From the NCBI GenBank assembly GCA_016210805.1, contig JACQTL010000030.1:1-6373 (forward strand): DNA of 6,373 nucleotides, read 5' to 3'. The notes below the pieces were generated by a model. The model was not told the DNA's origin, searched no databases, and saw only the letters and a list, made by a program, of their open reading frames with translations. This DNA is from Actinomycetota bacterium (GTDB lineage Bacteria; Actinomycetota; UBA4738; G016210805). Position 1 is the stretch's first letter. Every line of letters begins with the position of its first letter. Positions 1 to 5,197 of the stretch are shown here, one piece after another. A program made the translations under genes and the position numbers.

Positions 1-1327
1 CGACGGCGAAGCCGCGGCTCGTCCAGAACTGGATCTCGACGTTGAGCTCGGCCCGGGCCATGCTGGTCGGCCCTCCGTGGGACAGGACGAGGAGCGGCGG
101 CCTCTCGCCGTCGGGCCCGCGGAAGTCGCGGTTGGTAGGCGGGTAGTGCAGGGCGTGGGCGGTCCTTTCGCCGGCCGTCGGGAACTCGATCGGCCGGGCC
201 ACCGACACGTAGCCGGGGTCCAGCTCGAGGTCACTGCTCCGCCTGATCACCTCCACGTCGCCCGACCCGGGGTCGATCGCGACCACGGCCGCGTGCTCCG
301 TGGGGCTCCCGGCCAGGCAGAAGACCCGCCGGCCGTGGGTCCTCAGGAAGCCGAACCCGGTGAACGGGAGGTCGAGGGACTCCAGCGAGCCGGCCTCCGG
401 GTCGAGGACGGCGAGGTGCGAGCGCCCCTCCCGCACGTACGCGCACGCGATCCGGCCGTCCTCCAGGAAGTCGTACGTCGAGAACCCGAAGATCCACTGC
501 GGGCCTCCGAACTCGGCCTCCATGGGATGGAGGGGCTCGATCCGGCCGTCGCGCTCCCTGTACAGGTTCCACCAGTTCGAGCGGTCGGAGACGAAGTGCA
601 GCTCGCCCGACGGGCTCCAGGCCGGCTGGAAGATCGACTCCCCGGGACCTCCGGCCACGTGCCGGGGCTCGCCGAGCGACACGCCGTCCTCCGAGACGGT
701 GAGCTCGGCGACCCACAGGTCCGAGCCGTCCCAGGGCATGTTCGGGTGGTCCCAGGTCGTCCACGCGAGCCGCCGCCCGTCCGGGCTGGGCCGGGGGAAG
801 GAGAAGAAGTCGTGGCCGTCGGCGATGACCACCGGCTCGGAGGAGCCGTCCGCGGGGACGGCGACCAGCTCGTTCACCACGTCGGTCGCGGCATCACCCT
901 CGTGGCGCTCGTGCACGCACACGATCCACCGGCCGCCGCCCACCGCGCGGCCGTCGGCGTAGCGGAGGGAGGCCGGCCGGGGCGGCTCCGGGGTTATCGC
1001 CGTCGGCTCCCCACGGGGACCGTCCTGCCGGTACAGGCGCTGGTCGGCGAAGCTCGACGAGAAGACCTTGCCACCGTGCACGACATACGAGCCGCCGCCG
1101 TACTCGTGGACCCTGGTGCGGACGTTGAAGCCCGGAGGGGTCACTTCGGCCACATCGCCTTCCGGCGACCGGCGCACGACGACGTAGCGGCCCGCCTCCG
1201 TGGGCCTCCCCTCCAGCCAGTAGGCGTCGTCGCCGTCCAGCTGGACCTCCTGGAGCCGGATCCCGCTCTCCGCGAGCAGCGTGGCCGAGATCGGGGACTC
1301 CCACGCGCCGAAGGGCTCCACCCTCAT
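1..1327 (-). CDS. S9 family peptidase (acylaminoacyl-peptidase/prolyl oligopeptidase type), C-terminal part outside window
   Basis: A serine peptidase of the S9 superfamily, expected to cleave short peptides or blocked amino acids in the cytoplasm; no signal peptide is visible. The frame is open for 442 codons from an ATG at 1325-1327 to the window edge, so the gene is truncated here. Residues 1 to about 380 form the beta-propeller. They carry family hallmarks: NVRTRVHEYGGGSY (68-81), WDHPNMPWDGS (192-202) and FVSDRSNWWNLYR (245-257). The alpha/beta-hydrolase domain then begins, with LLVLSHGGPTSM around the HGGP oxyanion motif (417-420). The catalytic Ser (GxSxGG), Asp and His should lie beyond base 1 and cannot be checked. 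The start ATG overlaps the stop of the upstream methyltransferase gene (ATGA), which supports this start and suggests coupled translation. Superfamily assignment is firm; exact substrate specificity is unknown. Confidence 0.93.
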   Translation of the reverse strand, partial: MRVEPFGAWESPISATLLAESGIRLQEVQLDGDDAYWLEGRPTEAGRYVVVRRSPEGDVAEVTPPGFNVRTRVHEYGGGSYVVHGGKVFSSSFADQRLYRQDGPRGEPTAITPEPPRPASLRYADGRAVGGGRWIVCVHERHEGDAATDVVNELVAVPADGSSEPVVIADGHDFFSFPRPSPDGRRLAWTTWDHPNMPWDGSDLWVAELTVSEDGVSLGEPRHVAGGPGESIFQPAWSPSGELHFVSDRSNWWNLYRERDGRIEPLHPMEAEFGGPQWIFGFSTYDFLEDGRIACAYVREGRSHLAVLDPEAGSLESLDLPFTGFGFLRTHGRRVFCLAGSPTEHAAVVAIDPGSGDVEVIRRSSDLELDPGYVSVARPIEFPTAGERTAHALHYPPTNRDFRGPDGERPPLLVLSHGGPTSMARAELNVEIQFWTSRGFAV

Positions 1328-2187
1328 CGCCGCATCTTCCTCCCGGTCACCACGCGGGTCACCCCGAGGCCGCCCCTGGTGCTCCTGACCTCGCCGAACC
1401 CGGCCCGGCGGAACAGGGCGGCGACAGCTCGGGAACGGTCCGGGCTCACCTCGACCAGGAGCCACCCGCCCCTGCGGAGCCAGTCACCCGCCTCGCCGGC
1501 CGCGCGCTCGATCAGGCCGAGTCCCTGGGGGCTCCGGTCGGTCAGCGACTCCACCGGCTCGAAACGGCGGACCTCCTCGGGGAGGAGCCGGACCTCACGG
1601 CGCCCGACGTAGGGGGGATGGAGCGTGATGACGTCCACGCGGCCCGCAACCGAGGCCGGGACCGGCGCGAACAGGTCGCCTTCGATGAACCGGACCGGGA
1701 GCCCCAGCCGGCGCGCGTTCGCCCTGGCCAGGGCCACGGCGCGCGCGGAAAGGTCCGTCCCGAAGACCGTGGCGCCGGGGACCTCGTTGGCCACGGCCAG
1801 GGCGACGGGGCCGACGCCGGTGGCCAGGTCGACGTGGACGGGGTCACGGCGGCCCCGGAGCCGCCTGACGGCCTGCTCGGCCAGGAACTCGCTCGAGTCC
1901 CGGGGGACGAAGGCGCCGGGCCGGGCCGTGATCCGCAGGCCCCTGAACTCCGCCCACCCCTTTATGTAGGGAACCGGCTCACCGGTGAACCGCCGCTCGA
2001 CGAGCCGCTCGAACCGACGGACCTGCGCCGGAGCGACCTCGTCATCGGGGTCGATCTCGTCCCGATCCAGGACGAACATCAGGAGGTCCTCGGCCTCGAT
2101 CAGCTCCCGGCCCTTCTGCCAGTGGTCGAGCGCCGGCGACGACTTCAGCCTCTCCTCGGCCCACACCAGCAGCTCATCCGCCCGCAT
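1324..2187 (-). CDS. PrmC/HemK-like class I SAM-dependent methyltransferase, divergent (HPPY instead of NPPY)
   Basis: A 287-residue protein laid out like protein-(glutamine-N5) methyltransferases, which modify the GGQ motif of release factors. A helical N-terminal domain (about 1-85) ends in EPVPYIKGWAEFRGL (70-84), matching the PrmC stretch before the PRPETE motif. The Rossmann domain has motif I DLATGVGP (120-127), acidic D145 in GTDLS, and EGDLF (169-173). Two diagnostic sites differ. PRPETE reads PRDSSE (95-100), and the catalytic NPPY reads HPPY (190-193; His codon is the complement of 1618-1620). In the family the Asn binds the substrate glutamine amide, so this is probably a paralogue with another substrate, and prmC is not assigned. 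The ATG at 2187 has a weak GTAGGA 10 bases upstream. The stop overlaps the S9 peptidase start as ATGA. The PH-like gene ends 30 bases upstream on the same strand. Confidence 0.88.
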   Translation of the reverse strand: MRADELLVWAEERLKSSPALDHWQKGRELIEAEDLLMFVLDRDEIDPDDEVAPAQVRRFERLVERRFTGEPVPYIKGWAEFRGLRITARPGAFVPRDSSEFLAEQAVRRLRGRRDPVHVDLATGVGPVALAVANEVPGATVFGTDLSARAVALARANARRLGLPVRFIEGDLFAPVPASVAGRVDVITLHPPYVGRREVRLLPEEVRRFEPVESLTDRSPQGLGLIERAAGEAGDWLRRGGWLLVEVSPDRSRAVAALFRRAGFGEVRSTRGGLGVTRVVTGRKMRR

Positions 2188-2217
2188 CGCCCGCGCATCC
2201 TACCGGCGGGGCGGAAC

Positions 2218-2675
2218 TCACCCGAGGACGCCGCGGACGGCGAGTCGATCGCGGAGGGCCCGGGCCGCCTCGGTGTCACGCCGGCTGAATGCCAACTCCG
2301 TCCGGCCGAGGGGAGTGCTCACCTCGGCGTACCCCCACTCGAAACCCAGGAACCGGTAGGCGGGCTCCCTGTGGAGGCGTTCCAGCGGGGCATGCTCAGG
2401 GGCGATCGCGTATCGGTCGGCCCAGGATTTCTCCCGCACCGTGGTCACGTAGTCCAGGTCGAGCGAAGCCTCGAAGCGCAGCTTGACCTGAGGGACCCAC
2501 CGGATCCTCCGGTCGCTGACCATGACATAGGTCCAGGCAGCCCCGCCCGATTCCACGCTCCCCCGGACTGTGATGTCCTCGCAACTCCCGATGGCGAGGA
2601 CCCGCTCGTCCGCGTCCAGGTGGTCGCGGACGGCCTCGTCGCAGGCCCCCGGAAGAGGTCCCGGAAAGGCACCAC
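2218..2675 (-). CDS. Bacterial PH-like domain protein with an apparent one-base frameshift near its N-terminus
   Basis: The uninterrupted part runs from just after a TGA at 2698-2700 to the stop at 2218-2220. It contains DEAVRDHLDADERVLAIG, then WTYVMVSDRRIRWV, SLDLDYVTTVREKSW, a late strand ending in RTELAFSRR, and a final helix DTEAARALRDRL. This strand-rich pattern closing with one helix fits small bacterial PH-like domains. No ATG, GTG or TTG exists in that frame before GTG at 2556, which would cut off the first strands. The neighbouring frame has tandem GTG codons (2673-2675, 2670-2672) followed by VPFRDLFRG. One extra C in the five-C run at 2646-2650 would join it as FRGACDEAVRDHL. I therefore give the start as 2675 with a frameshift. 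A sequencing error in the run, a real null mutation, or a CTG start are all possible. Function is unknown; such domains often bind membranes or proteins. Confidence 0.6.
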
Positions 2676-2689
2676 GTCCGGAGCGTACC

Positions 2690-2830
2690 GGCGGGGATCA
2701 GCGCCCGGCTCGCCCGCTCGAGGTGTGGGCGGGAGCGGGACGGAGCGAGCCGCCACTCGATCCTGCGGCCGAGCGTCGCGGCGTAGCGCTCGAGGCTGGA
2801 GAGCCGTCTATCCCTGCGCAACCAGGTCAA
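2690..2830 (-). pseudogene. Possible C-terminal remnant of an XRE-type (HTH) regulator
   Basis: Between the antitoxin stop and the PH-like gene, one minus-strand frame reads RLSSLERYAATLGRRIEW, then RLAPSRSRPHLERASRALIPA. The first part resembles the stretch after the helix-turn-helix in XRE/HigA-like proteins, of the form LSTLxRYxxALGxxLE. Of 38 consecutive codons in this frame (2690-2803), 36 end in G or C, like the host genes. The last 31 codons of the overlapping antitoxin give only 20. No helix-turn-helix lies upstream, where the frame runs antisense-like through the antitoxin gene, and the frame has no proper stop, passing into the PH-like gene in the wrong phase. I read it as a decayed leftover of a resident gene. 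Chance resemblance in GC-rich DNA is a real alternative. Confidence 0.3.
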
Positions 2831-3164
2831 GCCCCTCGACGAACTCCTCCACTTCAGTGGTCGAACTTGGCGCCAAGCTTCGAGAAACCCTGAACGCTGT
2901 CACCTGGCCCTGATGCCTGACCAGAGTGCGGGACTCCGCGGCCTCCCGGGCTCTCACCGCCCGTTCAACCAGATGCCGAATCCAAGAGCTGACGGTCCGG
3001 CCATCTTGCTCCGCGAAGTGCTTCACGAGCTCGATCAACTCAGGCCGGAATCGAATCGGCACGTGTGTCGAGAGTGGCGTCTTGGACTTTCGGCCTCGAG
3101 CCTCTCCCTGAAGCTTCGAAGAGGCCGGATCGTCGTACTGTTCGAATGCCGCTCGGTCGTCCAT
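2808..3164 (-). CDS. Ribbon-helix-helix (CopG-type) antitoxin, partner of the BrnT-like toxin
   Basis: A 118-residue protein expected to neutralise the toxin encoded just upstream and to repress their shared promoter. The DNA-binding RHH unit is clear: strand HVPIRFRPEL (34-43), first helix to about residue 53, turn EQDGRT, and second helix TVSSWIRHLVERAVRARE (57-74). The acidic and polar N-terminus (1-30), with FEQYDD and a basic RGRKSK, could contact the toxin. Residues 75-118 form an unusual tail without a recognised domain. The ATG at 3162-3164 lies 4 bases after the toxin stop; a GGGGGG run (complement of 3172-3177) sits 7 bases upstream as a purine-rich ribosome site. An in-frame start at 3224 would lie inside the toxin gene and is less likely. 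Toxin-then-antitoxin order matches brnTA operons. Codon use is less GC-rich than in neighbours, consistent with acquisition by transfer. Confidence 0.78.
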   Translation of the reverse strand: MDDRAAFEQYDDPASSKLQGEARGRKSKTPLSTHVPIRFRPELIELVKHFAEQDGRTVSSWIRHLVERAVRAREAAESRTLVRHQGQVTAFRVSRSLAPSSTTEVEEFVEGLDLVAQG

Positions 3165-3168
3165 GTCC

Positions 3169-3498
3169 CTACCCCCCGTAGATTCGGCGTCTCTGCACCT
3201 CGTATCGATGCTTCTCGCCATCATCTGCTTTTCGTATCCCGATGGGCCGCGCTTGACGCGGATCGCCGCTTCGTGAGGGCGCCAATGGCACCACCAGGAC
3301 CTCGCCCGGAACGTACCCCACCATTATCCAGTCGGCGGCTCCGTCCTCCGCTGCCTGCCAGAACACGGGCTCGTTCGCCCAAACGTCCCTCACATCGTCC
3401 GGGTCGAATTGCCTCTTCATCAGATGAGGCGTGTTGCCGGTGTCGAACTCGAAAGGATCATCTTCATCCAGCAGGTCCAGATTGAAGCGCTTCCGCAT
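3169..3498 (-). CDS. BrnT-like toxin of a type II toxin-antitoxin system
   Basis: A 109-residue protein resembling BrnT, a RelE-fold ribonuclease that blocks growth when its antitoxin is lost. The N-terminal FEFDTGNTPHLMK (16-28) matches the family's FxWDxxNxxHxxKH opening, followed by FDPDDVRDVWANEPVF in place of the usual VxxEEVEEVF helix. Strands WIMVGYV and VLVVPL come next, then RPIGIRKADDGEKHRYE (84-100), matching the RxIxARxAxxxExxxY close of the family. The commonly conserved His after Lys in KHGV is Arg here (KRQF, 28-31), so activity is not assured. The start chosen is ATG at 3496-3498. The frame stays open to 3630, but that extension would run antisense through the DUF6941-type gene and past the promoter. 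The RHH antitoxin follows after 4 bases. The assignment rests on pattern similarity, and a BrnT-like fold with a different target is possible. Confidence 0.72.
   Translation of the reverse strand: MRKRFNLDLLDEDDPFEFDTGNTPHLMKRQFDPDDVRDVWANEPVFWQAAEDGAADWIMVGYVPGEVLVVPLAPSRSGDPRQARPIGIRKADDGEKHRYEVQRRRIYGG
3172..3177 (-). promoter_or_regulatory. Ribosome binding site of the antitoxin gene
   Basis: A GGGGGG run on the minus strand ends 7 bases before the antitoxin ATG. It also encodes the last two glycines of the toxin, so the antitoxin would be translated from inside the end of the toxin gene. It supports the start at 3164 over the upstream ATG at 3224. Confidence 0.5.
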
Positions 3499-3509
3499 CG
3501 TGATACACT
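3482..3509 (+). promoter_or_regulatory. Leaderless promoter of the DUF6941-type gene
   Basis: TTGAAG (3482-3487) shares TTGA with the -35 consensus. A 16-base spacer follows, then TACACT (3504-3509), a good TANNNT -10. Seven bases separate the -10 from ATG at 3517, which is the distance to a transcription start, so the mRNA probably begins at the start codon. No Shine-Dalgarno sequence is present, as expected for a leaderless message. The -35 and spacer lie inside the first codons of the divergent toxin gene. Confidence 0.55.
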
Positions 3510-3516
3510 GTAACAC
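3500..3516. promoter_or_regulatory. Palindromic operator between the toxin-antitoxin operon and the DUF6941-type gene
   Basis: GTGATACA-C-TGTAACAC is an interrupted palindrome with 7 of 8 arm positions symmetric; only the A/A pair at 3503 and 3513 breaks symmetry. It fills all but one base of the 18-base gap between the divergent start codons and contains both -10 hexamers. RHH antitoxins bind short dyads in their own promoters, so the antitoxin is the obvious candidate ligand. That it also regulates the plus-strand gene is inference. Confidence 0.55.
3507..3512 (-). promoter_or_regulatory. -10 element of the toxin-antitoxin promoter (leaderless)
   Basis: TACAGT on the minus strand fits TANNNT and lies 8 bases from the toxin ATG at 3498, so transcription would begin at or next to the start codon. 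I see no convincing -35 at 15-18 bases. Three bases (3507-3509) are shared with the opposing TACACT, so the two promoters could not be melted independently. Confidence 0.45.
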
Positions 3517-3927
3517 ATGGAGATCACGACAGCCTTGCTGGCGGACGCAGCGACAGTCGCCGACGGGAAGCTCTACGTCCACGGCGGCGGCTGGGATCGA
3601 ATCACCACGCGGAGCCTGCCGGCGGTCCATCCAGCGCTGGCGGTCGTCCTAGTCTTTCGTGTCCCTTACGACGAAGCGCTGACCCCCCATCCATTCCATA
3701 TCGAACTTCTCGATGCCGACGACAACGCCGTGGGGCCTGCTGCCGACGGCACGCTGAACGTAGGGCACGCACCGACCGCAGTGAGAGGCGCTCCCTCGTT
3801 TGTGCCTTTCACCTGGACACTTCAGAACCTTGAGCTCCCCGCGGCAGGGGCATACCGCTTCCGAGTGGGGACTCATGAAGACGAGCTTGCCTCGATCTTC
3901 TTCGTCGTGGCCGAGACCGGCAGATAG
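3517..3927 (+). CDS. DUF6941-type protein of unknown function
   Basis: A 136-residue soluble protein without signal peptide or membrane segment. I recognise the N-terminus ITTALLADAATVADGKLYV (3-21) followed by HGGGWDRI as typical of an actinobacterial family annotated as DUF6941. Other landmarks are VVLVFRVPYDEA (43-54), HPFHIELLDADDNAVG (58-73) and a late GAYRFRV (111-117) leading to a strand SIFFVV. Alternating strands with a conserved HIELLDAD look like a beta-sandwich, but no catalytic residues stand out and the role is not known. ATG at 3517 is the family N-terminus and follows a -10 by 7 bases. The gene diverges from the BrnT-like toxin with only 18 bases between starts, and its GC content (34 of 60 bases at 3661-3720) is like the toxin genes and below the flanking genes. 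The acyl-CoA dehydrogenase genes start 76 bases downstream. Confidence 0.82.
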   Translation: MEITTALLADAATVADGKLYVHGGGWDRITTRSLPAVHPALAVVLVFRVPYDEALTPHPFHIELLDADDNAVGPAADGTLNVGHAPTAVRGAPSFVPFTWTLQNLELPAAGAYRFRVGTHEDELASIFFVVAETGR

Positions 3928-3935
3928 GACCCGGA

Positions 3936-3948
3936 CTTGGATTCCAAG
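3936..3948. promoter_or_regulatory. 13-base palindrome, possible operator of the acyl-CoA dehydrogenase pair
   Basis: CTTGGA-T-TCCAAG is a perfect inverted repeat with a single central base, 55 bases before the GTG start. The one-base loop argues against an RNA hairpin and for a protein-binding site, for instance of a TetR- or GntR-type fatty-acid regulator. It does not resemble the mycobacterial KstR site TNNAACNNGTTNNA. No bound protein can be named. Confidence 0.35.
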
Positions 3949-3985
3949 CGATCCGACTGACACGACCTGGCGCCCCGAACCTACC

Positions 3986-3997
3986 GGGGAGTAGCAT
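3986..3997 (+). promoter_or_regulatory. Start signals of the first acyl-CoA dehydrogenase gene
   Basis: Two alternatives sit side by side. GGGGAG (3986-3991) could be a ribosome site, though 12 bases from GTG is long. TAGCAT (3992-3997) fits the TANNNT -10 pattern and is 6 bases from GTG, which would make the message leaderless. No -35 is recognisable, so neither is certain. Confidence 0.3.
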
Positions 3998-4003
3998 CGC
4001 CTC

Positions 4004-5197
4004 GTGGACTTCCGCGATACGCTGGACGAGGCCGCCTTCCGGGAGCAGCTGCGCGCTTGGCTGGACGAGAACATCCCGCCCGGGTGGGGGGAGCCTGGGC
4101 ACCGGGAGCCGGAGGAGCTCCACGAGCGGGTCGCGTTCTACAAGGACTGGTCGGGGCGGCTGTACGAGGCCGGGTTCGTGGGCATCACGTGGCCGGAGGA
4201 TTACGGCGGCCGCAGCGGGCCGCTCACCCATCAGGTCATCGCCCTGGAGGAGTTTGCCCGGTCGGGCGCGCCCGAGCACATGAACGTGATCGGGCTGGGG
4301 ATGGCCGGGCCGACGATCCTGGCCCACGGGACCGACGAGCAGAAGGCCACCTACCTGAAGCCGATCCTCACCGCCGAGCACGTGTGGTGCCAGGGGTTCT
4401 CGGAGCCCGGCGCGGGGAGCGACCTGGCCGCGCTCTCCACCCGGGCCGAGCGGGACGGGGACCACTACGTCGTCACCGGGCAGAAGGTCTGGTCGTCGTT
4501 CGCCCACATCGCGGACTACTGCATCCTGCTGACCCGCACCGACCCCTCCGGCCGCAAGCACGAGGGCATGACCTACCTCATCCTCGACATGAACGCGCCG
4601 GGCGTCGAGGTCCGGCCCCTCCGCCAGATCACCGGGGACAGCGAGTTCAACGAGATCTTCCTGGACGGCGTGCGCGTCCCCGTCGAGAACGTCCTGGGAG
4701 CCGAGGGGAACGGCTGGGCCGTGGCCATCACCACGTTGATGAACGAGCGGGCCAGCCTGGGCATCGCCCTCACCGTCCGCCTGGAGGTGGCCCTCCGCCG
4801 GCTCGTCGAGCTGGCCAGGGAGACCCCCCGGAATGGCGGCCGCGCCGCCGACGACACGCTGGTCCGCGACCGGATCGCCGAGCTGTGGTGCGAGCTCCAG
4901 GCGCTCCGGTTCACCAACTACCGGTCCTACTCGCAGTTCCTGGCCTCGGGGATGCCCGGTCCGGAGGGCTCCACGGCGAAGCTCGTCTGGTCGGAAGCGA
5001 ACCAGCGGCTCACGAAGCTGGCCCTGGAGATCCAGGGGCCGTACGCGATGCTCTCCGGCGGCGACCACGCCTACCGAGACGGCATCTGGCAGCGGCTCCA
5101 GCTCCGGAGCCGGGGGAACTCGATCGAGGGCGGGACGTCCGAGATCCTGCGCGGCATCATCGCCGAGCGGGTCCTCGGGCTCCCGAAGAGCCGATGA
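4004..5197 (+). CDS. Acyl-CoA dehydrogenase, catalytic (FadE26/FadE28-like) subunit
   Basis: A 397-residue flavoprotein that oxidises an acyl-CoA to the trans-2-enoyl-CoA and passes electrons to electron transfer flavoprotein. In order: helical N-terminal domain with ITWPEDYGG (61-69); beta domain with WCQGFSEPGAGSDLAALSTR (128-147), binding flavin and substrate, and GDSEFNEIFLDGVRVP (211-226); helical C-terminal domain ending GNSIEGGTSEILR (371-383) and ERVLGLP. Glycine occupies the position of the MCAD catalytic Glu in YEGT. E248 in MNERAS aligns with the helix-G base of isovaleryl-CoA dehydrogenase (LDLER) and is the likely base. The RxxFG arginine motif is missing, replaced by ARETPRNGGR (271-280). 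In homomeric enzymes that arginine contacts the neighbour's FAD, so a partner should supply it. GTG at 4004 is the only sensible start. The stop overlaps the next gene as ATGA. Substrate is unknown; no other pathway genes are in view. Confidence 0.93.
   Translation: MDFRDTLDEAAFREQLRAWLDENIPPGWGEPGHREPEELHERVAFYKDWSGRLYEAGFVGITWPEDYGGRSGPLTHQVIALEEFARSGAPEHMNVIGLGMAGPTILAHGTDEQKATYLKPILTAEHVWCQGFSEPGAGSDLAALSTRAERDGDHYVVTGQKVWSSFAHIADYCILLTRTDPSGRKHEGMTYLILDMNAPGVEVRPLRQITGDSEFNEIFLDGVRVPVENVLGAEGNGWAVAITTLMNERASLGIALTVRLEVALRRLVELARETPRNGGRAADDTLVRDRIAELWCELQALRFTNYRSYSQFLASGMPGPEGSTAKLVWSEANQRLTKLALEIQGPYAMLSGGDHAYRDGIWQRLQLRSRGNSIEGGTSEILRGIIAERVLGLPKSR

Noticed and set aside
77..1612. Long plus-strand open frame (511 codons)
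   Set aside because: It is antisense to the S9 peptidase and methyltransferase genes, both of which show family motifs; the Pro/Arg/Gly-rich translation is typical of shadows in GC-rich DNA.
2866..2877. CTTGGCGCCAAG perfect palindrome as a stand-alone operator
   Set aside because: It lies inside the antitoxin coding sequence with no promoter or gene start nearby, and short GC-rich dyads of this length arise by chance; kept only as a comparison to the one at 3936.
1618..2913. Long plus-strand open frame (431 codons)
   Set aside because: It runs antisense through the methyltransferase and PH-like genes and into the antitoxin gene, with no recognisable domain.
2913..3485. Plus-strand open frame opposite the toxin-antitoxin genes
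   Set aside because: The minus strand here has clear RHH and BrnT-like motifs and well placed starts, while this frame shows none.
3499..3630. N-terminal extension of the BrnT-like toxin by 44 residues
   Set aside because: It would be antisense to the conserved N-terminus of the DUF6941-type protein and would place the start upstream of the -10 element.
3809..5068. Long minus-strand open frame (419 codons)
   Set aside because: It is antisense to the end of the DUF6941-type gene and to the first acyl-CoA dehydrogenase; low-complexity composition, no motif.
4057..5193. Upstream extension of the second acyl-CoA dehydrogenase frame
   Set aside because: It overlaps the first acyl-CoA dehydrogenase out of frame; family similarity begins exactly at the ATG at 5194.
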